A stretch of 53,041 nt of DNA from an uncultured Acetatifactor sp. (lineage in GTDB: Bacteria > Bacillota > Clostridia > Lachnospirales > Lachnospiraceae): assembly GCA_934402375.1 (NCBI GenBank), contig CAKRUB010000020.1, forward strand, positions 1-53,041, read 5' to 3'. How positions within the stretch are numbered: position 1 is the first letter of the stretch; each line of letters starts with the position of its first letter. This document shows, in pieces, positions 43,324-51,909 of the stretch. The notes beneath the pieces were generated by a model that was not told where the DNA came from, ran no database searches, and worked only from the letters and a program-made list of their open reading frames with translations. The position numbers were made by a program, and so were the translations under genes.

Positions 43324-44274
43324 ATGAGACAGGAAGAAAATTTGATCCTGATAGGATTTATGGGAAGCGGGAAGAGCTCTGTCGGCGTGAAGCTTTCTTA
43401 CAGGCTGCGCAAGCCGGTCGAGGATACCGATAAGCTGATCGAGCGGAGAGAGGGAAGAACGATCAGCGAGATCTTTGCGGAAGAAGGCGAAGAATATTTC
43501 CGGCAGCAGGAGACAGAGCTGCTGCGTGAGCTTGTCGGGAAAAGGGAGGGCAGGATCTTTTCCGTCGGGGGCGGAACGCCGCTGCGGGAGGAGAACAGAG
43601 CGCTGCTGAAAAAGCTCGGGAAGGTGGTCTATCTCCGCGCCTGCCCGGAGACAATCTATGCGAGAATAAAGGGAGACACAACGCGCCCGCTTCTGCAGTG
43701 CGGGAATCCGCTGCAAAGAATTGCAGAACTGCTGGAGAGCCGCAGCGAGGCATACGAGGACTGTGCGGATTTCGTTGTCGATGTGGACGGACTGGACATG
43801 GATGCTGTACTGAAGAAAATAGTAAAGGAGACAGAGAATATGAAGCTGTTAGTGATCAATGGACCCAACATCAATTTCCTTGGAATCAGGGAGAAAAGCG
43901 TTTACGGCACGCAGGACTATCAGTATCTGCTGGAGCTGATACGGAAGAAGGCGGAGAGCACGGGCTGTGAGATCCAGGTGTTCCAGAGCAATCATGAGGG
44001 AGCAATCATCGACCGGATACAGGAGGCATACTTCGACGGCACGGAGGGCATTGTCATCAATCCGGGCGCCTATACGCATTACAGCTACGCAATTCGTGAC
44101 GCACTCGCCAGCATAACGGTGCCGAAGGTCGAAATCCACATTTCAGACATCACAAAGCGGGAGGAATTCCGGAAAATTTCAGTGACGGCGCCTGTCTGTG
44201 ACAAGCAGATTTATGGGCAGGGACTGGACGGTTATCTGCAGGCAATTGACTTCATACGGCAGCACAACACTTAA
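43324..44274 (+). CDS. aroK-aroQ: shikimate kinase / type II 3-dehydroquinate dehydratase fusion
   Basis: A 316-residue reading frame with two enzymes. Residues 1-165 are shikimate kinase: Walker A GFMGSGKSS (11-19), DTDKLIERREG, and FSVGGGTPLREENR. Residue 173 onward is a complete type II dehydroquinase: MKLLVINGPNINFLG, the catalytic tyrosine in SVYGTQDY, HEGAIIDRI, NPGAYTHYSYAIRDAL and EIHISDI. The linker is only about seven residues. An AAGGAG lies nine bases before the internal ATG at 43840, so separate AroQ could also be made. The frame starts at 43324 with AGGAG upstream. Confidence 0.93.
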   Translation: MRQEENLILIGFMGSGKSSVGVKLSYRLRKPVEDTDKLIERREGRTISEIFAEEGEEYFRQQETELLRELVGKREGRIFSVGGGTPLREENRALLKKLGKVVYLRACPETIYARIKGDTTRPLLQCGNPLQRIAELLESRSEAYEDCADFVVDVDGLDMDAVLKKIVKETENMKLLVINGPNINFLGIREKSVYGTQDYQYLLELIRKKAESTGCEIQVFQSNHEGAIIDRIQEAYFDGTEGIVINPGAYTHYSYAIRDALASITVPKVEIHISDITKREEFRKISVTAPVCDKQIYGQGLDGYLQAIDFIRQHNT

Positions 44275-44299
44275 TTTTTTTCTTTTTTTACAAAAATGG

Positions 44300-44328
44300 T
44301 TGAAATTAGTACGTTTTTATATTAAACT
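44300..44328 (+). promoter_or_regulatory. promoter of efp
   Basis: TTGAAA (44300-44305), 17 bp, TAAACT (44323-44328). The -10 is the same TAAACT seen before rpsT. Confidence 0.5.
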
Positions 44329-44370
44329 TAATAAGAATTATTTTGTGAGCAAAATTAGGAGGAATATAAT

Positions 44371-44928
44371 ATGATTTCTGCAGGTGATTTCAGAAATGGT
44401 ATTACTATCGAGTACGATAATAACGTATACCAGATTATTGAATTCCAGCATGTAAAGCCTGGAAAGGGCGCTGCTTTCGTGAGAACGAAGCTGAAAAATA
44501 TCAAGAGTGGCGGTGTAGTCGAGAAGACCTTCCGTCCTACCGAAAAGTGTCCTCAGGCACGTATTGATAGAAAAGATATGCAGTATCTGTACAGAGACGG
44601 TGATCTGTATTACTTTATGGATACAGAGAACTACGAGCAGCTGGCATTGAACACTGATACGATCGGTGACGCTATGAAGTTCGTCAAGGAAAATGAAATG
44701 TGTAAGGTCTGCTCCCACAATGGCAATGTTTTCTCTGTAGAGCCTCCTCTTTTTGTAGAGCTGGAGATCACAGAGACAGAACCCGGCTTCAAGGGTGACA
44801 CCGCGACAGGCGCGTCCAAGCCTGCTATCGTGGAGACCGGTGCACAGGTTTCCGTTCCTCTGTTTGTTGATCAGGGTGATAAGATCAAGATCGACACCAG
44901 AACCGGAGAGTATCTGTCCAGAGTATAA
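44371..44928 (+). CDS. efp: translation elongation factor P
   Basis: A 185-residue protein of three beta-barrel domains that rescues ribosomes stalled at polyproline. The tip loop is [12 protein letters not shown] with K32, the residue that is modified in other bacteria; no modification gene (efpA, ymfI) is in the window. The conserved C-terminus is [25 protein letters not shown] precedes the ATG. The codon use is biased, as in gap and gdhA. A strong terminator follows. Confidence 0.97.
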   Translation: MISAGDFRNGITIEYDNNVYQIIEFQHVKPGKGAAFVRTKLKNIKSGGVVEKTFRPTEKCPQARIDRKDMQYLYRDGDLYYFMDTENYEQLALNTDTIGDAMKFVKENEMCKVCSHNGNVFSVEPPLFVELEITETEPGFKGDTATGASKPAIVETGAQVSVPLFVDQGDKIKIDTRTGEYLSRV

Positions 44929-44962
44929 GGAACAGCATTCTTTTCATACAGTCAGACTTGTG

Positions 44963-44998
44963 AGGCAATGACACTTTCGGAGTGTTGTTGCCTTTTTC
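44963..44998 (+). terminator. terminator of efp
   Basis: AGGCAATGACACT (44963-44975) pairs with AGTGTTGTTGCCT with a TTCGG loop, followed by TTTTCTT. Confidence 0.85.
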
Positions 44999-45084
44999 TT
45001 ATGCCGGCGGGAGCCGGAGTCGTACAGACATATCTTACAATTCACAAATTACAACAAATCACAACAATGAAAAGGAGATTGTAT

Positions 45085-45975
45085 ATGGAAATGAAGGAAT
45101 TCGCACAAAAGGTGTTAGTTGCAGTGAAGGGAAAGCTGGGAGAAGGGTATCGTGTGGAAATAAAGGAGGTTCGGAAGAATAACGGCATTCTGCTGCACGG
45201 ACTGGTGATCCTGTCGGAGACGAAGAATGTCGTTCCGACGATCTATCTGGAAATTTTTATGGCGGCATACGAGGATGGTGTTCCCTTTTCAAAAATTATT
45301 GACAAAATTCTGGATGTCTATCAGGAGGAGATGCCGAAGGGCGATGTCAGCATGGAATTTTTCAAGGAATTTGATAAGGTGAGCGACAGAATCTGCTACC
45401 GGCTGATCCGAAGGAAAGGAAATGAAGCGCTGCTTGAGGAGATTCCGCATGTAGAGTTCATGGATCTCGCCATCTGCTTTTTCTATGCCTATCAGGGAGG
45501 AGCGCTGGGAGACGGTTCGATTCCTATCTACAATTCACATCTGGAAATGTGGAAGGTGGGGACGAAGGAGCTGATGACACTGGCAGGGGTCAATACTCCT
45601 AGAATCTATCCTGCGGAGTTGAGGTCGATGACGGATATCCTGAAAGAGACGGCACAGATACAGGTGATCGGGGGTCCGGTACCGGAGAGTAATCTGGACA
45701 TTTTGACAAATGACAGAAGGGCACAGGGGGCAGCATGTATTCTGTATCCGGGAATGCTGGAAAGAATTGCGACGGTAAAGAAGAGGAGCTTTTACATAAT
45801 TCCCAGTTCTGTACATGAAGTGCTCATTCTCAGGGACACAGGCAGGGAGAATGTAGAGGAGATCAAGAAGACCATCAGGGAGGTCAACAGCAGGTTTGTT
45901 GCCAAAGAGGAAATTTTGTCTGATAATCTATATTACTATGATTTCGGTTCAAAGACGGTCAAAATTATTTTCTAA
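45085..45975 (+). CDS. DUF5688 family protein
   Basis: A 296-residue soluble protein of unknown function. I recognise it as DUF5688, common in Lachnospiraceae: MEMKEFAQKVLVAVKGKLG at the start, LVILSETKNVVPTIYLE, the middle GDRICYRLI-like segment, and the closing SSVHEVLILRDTGRENVEEIKKTIREVN and YYYDFGSKTVKI. It looks like a beta-rich enzyme-like fold without visible catalytic residues. AAAAGGAG lies seven bases before the ATG at 45085; upstream in-frame codons to 44968 cross the efp terminator and are not coding. Confidence 0.85.
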   Translation: MEMKEFAQKVLVAVKGKLGEGYRVEIKEVRKNNGILLHGLVILSETKNVVPTIYLEIFMAAYEDGVPFSKIIDKILDVYQEEMPKGDVSMEFFKEFDKVSDRICYRLIRRKGNEALLEEIPHVEFMDLAICFFYAYQGGALGDGSIPIYNSHLEMWKVGTKELMTLAGVNTPRIYPAELRSMTDILKETAQIQVIGGPVPESNLDILTNDRRAQGAACILYPGMLERIATVKKRSFYIIPSSVHEVLILRDTGRENVEEIKKTIREVNSRFVAKEEILSDNLYYYDFGSKTVKIIF

Positions 45976-45995
45976 AAAATTTCATGAATTCGTTG

Positions 45996-46024
45996 TAGAC
46001 ATACAGAGTTTTTTATGATATTAT
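45996..46024 (+). promoter_or_regulatory. promoter of tRNA-Arg
   Basis: TAGACA (45996-46001), 17 bp, TATTAT (46019-46024), with TGA before the -10. Transcription would start near 46031, within the inverted repeat that encloses the tRNA. Confidence 0.7.
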
Positions 46025-46027
46025 AGT

Positions 46028-46151
46028 CAGGGTGATGTAATAATTTTGTAACAATTAATACTATGCATCCGTAGTCTAACGGATAGAACGAAGGCCTCCG
46101 ACGCCTTTAATGCAGGTTCGATTCCTGTCGGATGCATTTTACATCACCCTG
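46028..46151. repeat. 13-bp inverted repeat enclosing tRNA-Arg
   Basis: CAGGGTGATGTAA (46028-46040) and TTACATCACCCTG (46139-46151) are perfect complements that flank the tRNA. In the primary transcript they would join the 5' leader to the 3' trailer. Confidence 0.85.
46065..46136 (+). tRNA. tRNA-Arg (anticodon CCG)
   Basis: A 72-nt tRNA. GCATCCG (46065-46071) pairs with CGGATGC (46129-46135), with A as discriminator. The anticodon stem is AAGGC/GCCTT with loop CTCCGAC and anticodon CCG, which reads CGG. The T arm is GCAGG-TTCGATT-CCTGT. CCA is not encoded. The D arm pairs less well than usual. Confidence 0.93.
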
Positions 46152-46181
46152 TACTGTATAAAGTGAAGAAAGCAAATTTTA

Positions 46182-46205
46182 AAAGAGCCGCTTGCGGCTT
46201 TTTGC
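46182..46205 (+). terminator. terminator of tRNA-Arg
   Basis: AGCCG (46186-46190) pairs with CGGCT (46195-46199) with a CTTG loop, preceded by A's and followed by TTTTGC. Confidence 0.8.
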
Positions 46206-46269
46206 ATTTAGGTGAACATGTGAAACCCTGATTTAAGTGTCCGTTTAAGCGGATGGATTGGAGCAGGAT

Positions 46270-47502
46270 ATGAGTAAAGAGAAATGGAAGAAAATTCGGG
46301 ATTTAATCGTTAAAAATTGCAAGATTGTATTTCCGGTGCTGGTTGTGGTTGTGGCTGCTGTGACCGTCGTAATTGCGCTGAATGCCAACAAGTCGAAGGC
46401 GGAGGAGCAGGTGTCTGCGGAACAGAGCAGTGAGTCTGCCTCGCAGGAAAGTGAGACGGCGGAGGCAAGACCGTCTGCGGAGGAGGTTCCGCTTGCTGCG
46501 AATGAAGACGAGGCGATCTATTCGCTCGTTGCGACTTACTATAATGCAATCGGAACAGGCGACACAGATACCCTGCAGACGATCTGTCAGGGCATCAATG
46601 AGAATATATTGCTGTACTATGAGGAATTATCAAATTATATCGATCATTATGCGAATATTGATATTTATTCCAAGCAGGGACCGGCGGATGGCTCAACGAT
46701 TGTCTATGTATACTATAAGATGGGAATTGTGGATTATGGCGAGTTTCCGGGGTACGAGACGCTCTATGTCTGCACGGATGAAAATGGGCAGCTTTATATC
46801 AAGGATGCCAGTATTTTCACCGATGAAGAGACGGAGTATATCAGGACGGCAAACGAACAGGTCGATGTTGTCGAGTTTAACAACCGTATCAACGTAGAGT
46901 ACAGTGAACTGATCTCGCAGAATCCGAATTTGCTGGAATATGTCGGCCTGCTCAGCACACAGCTGAAGACAAGAGTCGGAGAGATCCTTTCCAGCCGGAT
47001 TCAGGGAACAGAGGAAGAAAGCGGCGAGAGCACGGCGGAGCAGCCGGGCGGTGAAGCGGGAACAACGGATCAGACGCAGCAGCCGGAGACACCGGTGGAT
47101 GCCGGATCGCAGTATGCAACGGCAACGACGACCGTGAATGTCAGAAGCTCGGACAGCGAACGTGCCGATAAGCTGGGCAAGGTGACAAACGGAACCAGAG
47201 TTCAAGTGCAGGAGGTGCGCGTAAACGGCTGGACTAAGATTGTTTTTGAGGGAAAGGATGGCTATATTAAGTCGGAATATCTTCAGCTGGAGGAAAGCGC
47301 AGCCGGTTTTGAGACGATCGGAACCGTGACAGCTACGACCAACATCAATGTGCGTTCGGCAGCGAGCGAGACGGCAGAGCGGCTCGGTGTGCTTGCCGGT
47401 GGAGCGACAATTGATCTGATTGCAAACGAGAACGGCTGGTGCAAGGTGAAATACAACGGACAGGTGGGATATGTGAAGTCGGATTATGTAACCCAGCAGT
47501 AA
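46270..47502 (+). CDS. membrane-anchored protein with two SH3b domains
   Basis: A 410-residue protein. One membrane helix lies at about 20-38 (VFPVLVVVVAAVTVVIAL), with a short basic cytoplasmic head and an outside body. A Ser/Glu-rich linker is followed by a helical domain of unknown type (about 75-230), a second Glu/Gln/Thr-rich linker, and two bacterial SH3 repeats at about 277-335 and 343-410 (TTVNVRSSDSERADKLGKV and TNINVRSAASETAERLGVL). SH3b domains bind cell wall peptides. I start at 46270, where GGAGCAGGAT precedes the ATG. It could sense or anchor at the cell wall; no enzyme domain is seen. Confidence 0.88.
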   Translation: MSKEKWKKIRDLIVKNCKIVFPVLVVVVAAVTVVIALNANKSKAEEQVSAEQSSESASQESETAEARPSAEEVPLAANEDEAIYSLVATYYNAIGTGDTDTLQTICQGINENILLYYEELSNYIDHYANIDIYSKQGPADGSTIVYVYYKMGIVDYGEFPGYETLYVCTDENGQLYIKDASIFTDEETEYIRTANEQVDVVEFNNRINVEYSELISQNPNLLEYVGLLSTQLKTRVGEILSSRIQGTEEESGESTAEQPGGEAGTTDQTQQPETPVDAGSQYATATTTVNVRSSDSERADKLGKVTNGTRVQVQEVRVNGWTKIVFEGKDGYIKSEYLQLEESAAGFETIGTVTATTNINVRSAASETAERLGVLAGGATIDLIANENGWCKVKYNGQVGYVKSDYVTQQ

Positions 47503-47546
47503 GATTTTGTAATTCAGCAGAAAAGAGTATAAAGTAATAAAAAACA

Positions 47547-47586
47547 GGGAAGCCTTTTACTGTATACCAGTTAGGCTTCTCTTTTT
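47547..47586 (+). terminator. terminator of the SH3 gene
   Basis: GGGAAGCCT and ACTG pair with CAGT and AGGCTTCTC across TATAC, followed by TTTTTAT. Confidence 0.85.
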
Positions 47587-47648
47587 ATGCGGTCGCAGAG
47601 CATTTCGATCCGATGGCAGGCATGGAAGCCGGATGGGAGGAAGAGACA

Positions 47649-48080
47649 ATGACGACACAGGAAATCGAAGTTTACAGAAAAATCCAGAGGAATACCGAGA
47701 TGGGGATGAAGGCAATTGATGCCGTATCCGATAAGGTTTATGACGATGCGCTCGCCATGCAGCTTTCCAGACAGACATTGAAGTATTCGGAGTTTCACAC
47801 TGCCGCCGCAAAGCAGCTGGTCGCGGGAAAGGCTGAATACTATCGCAGCGGGTTTCTGGAGGATGCGAAGCTGCGCACGGGACTGCATTACAATACCCTG
47901 CTGAATACCAGTACGGGACATATCGCGGAATTGATGATCAGGAACAGCACAAACGGCATTCTGGATATGGAAAAGGTGTTAAAGCGCAACGAGAATATCG
48001 GAGAGAAGACGGCGACGCTTGCAAAACAGTTGATTGAGTGTGAAGAGAGGAATGTTGCCAGACTAAAACAGTATTTGTGA
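47649..48080 (+). CDS. hypothetical helical protein, 143 aa
   Basis: I do not recognise a named family. The protein is soluble and almost entirely helical, with a heptad-like pattern throughout (MTTQEIEVYRKIQRNTEMGMKAIDAV to CEERNVARLKQYL). It resembles four-helix bundle proteins such as ferritin-like or DUF3231-type folds by length and composition only. It begins at the ATG at 47649 with GGGAGGAAG upstream; the open frame from 47613 has no ribosome site. It has no partner on either side. Confidence 0.78.
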   Translation: MTTQEIEVYRKIQRNTEMGMKAIDAVSDKVYDDALAMQLSRQTLKYSEFHTAAAKQLVAGKAEYYRSGFLEDAKLRTGLHYNTLLNTSTGHIAELMIRNSTNGILDMEKVLKRNENIGEKTATLAKQLIECEERNVARLKQYL

Positions 48081-48141
48081 TTTTGTATAAAATACCTAAA
48101 AATATTAAAAAAACTTTTACGATTTAATGAAATAAAGTCAG

Positions 48142-48170
48142 TTGAGAAATGGACGATTACGAGGTATAAT
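48142..48170 (+). promoter_or_regulatory. consensus promoter upstream of gdhA
   Basis: TTGAGA (48142-48147), 17 bp, TATAAT (48165-48170). The start point would be near 48177, inside the hairpin that follows. Confidence 0.8.
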
Positions 48171-48174
48171 AATG

Positions 48175-48202
48175 CACAGGATGTAAGTCCTGTGTTTTTT
48201 TT
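48175..48202 (+). terminator. terminator-like hairpin at the 5' end of the gdhA transcript
   Basis: CACAGGA (48175-48181) pairs perfectly with TCCTGTG (48188-48194) and is followed by eight T. It could terminate transcripts from upstream or act as an attenuator. Confidence 0.75.
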
Positions 48203-48237
48203 AACATGGGATGTATACATGTATATTCATATACTAA

Positions 48238-49602
<1,365 letters not shown>

Positions 49603-49632
49603 TTAAGAATTTCTAAGATAATATAAGATATT

Positions 49633-49673
49633 GAGAAGTCCTGGAAATGTTGAATTTCTGGGGCTTTTCTTTA
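49633..49673 (+). terminator. terminator of gdhA
   Basis: A 16-pair stem: GAGAAGTCCTGGAAAT (49633-49648) with ATTTCTGGGGCTTTTC (49654-49669), four of the pairs G-U, loop GTTGA, followed by TTTATG. Confidence 0.85.
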
Positions 49674-49753
49674 TGTATTGAAATGACAAAAGAATTGTCA
49701 GAATATTCATAAATAGAAGATAATTTACGTTGTTTTGAGGTCGTTATATACGC

Positions 49754-49784
49754 GTGATACACAAGTGATATACAGGTGGTATAC
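49754..49784 (+). repeat. three 9-bp direct repeats, candidate integrase arm sites
   Basis: GTGATACAC (49754), GTGATATAC (49765) and GTGGTATAC (49776) recur at exactly 11 bp, one helical turn. They lie in the gap 49603-49925 between the gdhA terminator and the integrase stop. The gap holds no gene; the rest is AT-rich sequence in which an attachment site may lie. Arm-type sites for tyrosine integrases are often arranged like this. Confidence 0.6.
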
Positions 49785-49925
49785 ACTCGTTTTTACTGAT
49801 TTTGGATGATTTTTTTGAAGCATTTCATCCGGTGTTTTTCAAGATGATTCAAGCTGAATATGAGAGTAATGTTAATAATAAGAAACATCATAAGTGTATC
49901 CAGCAATCAGTCTTGATTTACTATT

Positions 49926-50903
49926 TTATATCTTGTTCACTTCTGTAAGAAGTTCTTCTAAAGTCTTATGGGTGTACGTTCCCTTGGTGGTGTCGTTTTT
50001 CATACTGTGTCCCATAATCAGTTTGATACATACGTCATTTGCACCGGCGCTGTCCATAAGTGAAGCAAAGGTGTGTCTGCCATCGTGGGGCAGGTGTTTC
50101 ATTTTGAGTTTTCCCATGCACGTATTAAAATTGCCGTTCATGTAGGTTCCGTAGGTGTAATGATTTCCAAACTTGTTATTGATCAGGTATTTCTTGTTTG
50201 CGTCGTAGCGGTTTTTGACGAGAGGTATAATCTTATCGTTCAGTGGGATAATTCTGTCTTTCCCGGCTTCGGTTTTCATGCCACCTACCATGTACTTTTC
50301 GTCTAAATGGACATTTTCCGTCTGGATTTCCAATAGCTCGGTTGGTCGCAGTCCGGTATAAATCATAATCAGGATAATATCTACATTGTTGATTTCATAT
50401 AGCTTCGACCAGAGTGTTTTGATTTCTTCATCGGAATACCTATCATGTATCTGCTCCGTAGAGTTTGTCCATTCATAAACCAGACCTTCTGTTAAATCCC
50501 TGTCTATGTATTCATTCAATTTAGCGTATTGATACATAGCCTTCAGGACGGCTCGCATGGAAGAAATCGTAGTCTGCGATTTGTGATTGTAGGCATTTAA
50601 GCATTGCTGCAAATCATTTGTCCTGATGGAAATAAATTTGCGGTCATGTAGCTCGCTGAAATGATTAAAAGCAATCTCATAATTTCGCCATGTGGAATCG
50701 CTAATCTGGTTTTTAAGCGATTTTCGGTATTTCTTCCATTTCTCGTACATCTCTGCGAAAGTAGGCGAGTCCGAGTATTTCATATGCTCTGGAACAACCG
50801 CACCGCTATTGTATTCAGCAAGATAGGTGTAAGCCATTTCCGGTTTGGCGAAGTAAGCCAGGTAGGTGTATTTTCGCTTGACCTTCCCAGTATCGTCTTC
50901 CAC
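49926..50903 (-). CDS. tyrosine recombinase/integrase, 5'-truncated
   Basis: A 325-residue reading frame with a core-binding domain (about 47-145) and a catalytic domain. The catalytic residues are R in IYTGLRPTELLEIQ, HDGRH (H and R), GHS and the tyrosine in GTYTHKT. This is the integrase type of Lachnospiraceae integrative elements. The frame starts at a GTG at 50903; upstream it stays open without a start to about 50966 (QQLGGKRRKPYAVRIS). The matching N-terminal residues (LPDGASFNLLDN) lie in another frame. So the gene is probably a frameshifted and interrupted remnant; the active core is intact. Confidence 0.88.
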   Translation of the reverse strand: MEDDTGKVKRKYTYLAYFAKPEMAYTYLAEYNSGAVVPEHMKYSDSPTFAEMYEKWKKYRKSLKNQISDSTWRNYEIAFNHFSELHDRKFISIRTNDLQQCLNAYNHKSQTTISSMRAVLKAMYQYAKLNEYIDRDLTEGLVYEWTNSTEQIHDRYSDEEIKTLWSKLYEINNVDIILIMIYTGLRPTELLEIQTENVHLDEKYMVGGMKTEAGKDRIIPLNDKIIPLVKNRYDANKKYLINNKFGNHYTYGTYMNGNFNTCMGKLKMKHLPHDGRHTFASLMDSAGANDVCIKLIMGHSMKNDTTKGTYTHKTLEELLTEVNKI

Positions 50904-51073
50904 AAGTTTCGAGATACGGACAGCGTAGGGCTTTCGTCGTTTGCCACCAAGCTGTTGTCCAGCAAATTAAACGATGCTCCATCCGGCAGATTATTTTGAA
51001 CTGATTTGGGATCCCTACAGTGATGCCCGTCACTTTAAAAGCAACTGTTTCATCAAATTGTTTTCCAGACAGA

Positions 51074-51104
51074 AAGACTCCCGCAAATTAATTGCGGGAG
51101 TCTT
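51074..51104 (-). terminator. terminator of the transposase operon
   Basis: A 13-bp perfect stem: AAGACTCCCGCAA (51074-51086) and TTGCGGGAGTCTT (51092-51104). On the minus strand it is followed by TCTG, so the U-tract is poor. It is one base past the ATPase stop region and could also insulate the transposon from its surroundings. Confidence 0.65.
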
Positions 51105-51105
51105 C

Positions 51106-51909
51106 TCAGCCGAGGGTGCTGTCATTGATTGCCTGCATCACGATGTCAGATGTGATCTGGTTAGCTGACTGACTATGCCCGATTACAAGCGAAGCGTTGC
51201 AGAGCTTGCTGATCACGCGGGCTGTTCCATCAGAAGCATTCAGGATTGCTTCAATGGCTGCATCATCAAAAACAGGCGCTGTACAGCCTGCCTTTTTCAG
51301 TTTCCATTCCATGTAAGCACGGCCTTCTTCTTTTGAGTAGCCATCAACGTTGTAGTTCATGATGATACGCTGACGGAGCGGTTCATGGATGGAAAGCTGC
51401 AGCGTATTATTCAGCTGTGGCAGACCGACCAGAAGAATCACAGCCCGGTCCCGGGAGTCCATCTCAAAGTTGAATAGGATTTTCAGGTCGTTGAGAACAG
51501 CATTTTTGATATAGTTCGCTTCATCAATGATGATAACCGGAGTCTTCTTTTTATCCAGGGCAAGGCGGTTGATCTCATCCTGGATGATGTGAAAGTTTTC
51601 AGTCTTTCGGTAGGATGACTGTGCACCCAGGGATACGGCGAGATTCCGGTAAAAATCATTCACCGTAACGGTGGAAAGGCTGGTGTAAACCACCTTATAC
51701 AGGGATGGGTTTAGTCCGGCGGACCAGGAACGAACCAGAGTTGTTTTTCCACGACCCGGAGCAGCGGTAAGAAGACCGAAACCTTTGGTCCTGGCAAGGT
51801 AATCCAGGCGGAATTTCGCCTCTTTATACTCGGAACCTTCAAAAAGAATCTCTTTGGAATTCTTTAAAAAAGGATTGAATTCCAGACCATAACGGGCAGT
51901 GAGTTCCAT
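51106..51909 (-). CDS. AAA ATPase transposition protein (ExeA/TniB/MuB-like)
   Basis: A 267-residue ATPase. Walker A is in TAAPGRGKTTLVRS and Walker B in PVIIIDEANYI. Sensor and arginine-finger regions follow (LLVGLPQLNNTL and HEPLRQRI). MuB/TniB-type ATPases choose the target DNA and activate the transposase. It begins at an ATG whose A overlaps the TAA of the transposase (TAATG), so the two are translationally coupled. A hairpin follows it. Similar pairs are common in Clostridia and not in any IS family that I can name for sure. Confidence 0.88.
   Translation of the reverse strand: MELTARYGLEFNPFLKNSKEILFEGSEYKEAKFRLDYLARTKGFGLLTAAPGRGKTTLVRSWSAGLNPSLYKVVYTSLSTVTVNDFYRNLAVSLGAQSSYRKTENFHIIQDEINRLALDKKKTPVIIIDEANYIKNAVLNDLKILFNFEMDSRDRAVILLVGLPQLNNTLQLSIHEPLRQRIIMNYNVDGYSKEEGRAYMEWKLKKAGCTAPVFDDAAIEAILNASDGTARVISKLCNASLVIGHSQSANQITSDIVMQAINDSTLG

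Noticed and set aside
49894..50999. Plus-strand frames opposite the integrase
   Set aside because: Antisense shadows of the integrase gene, with no start context.
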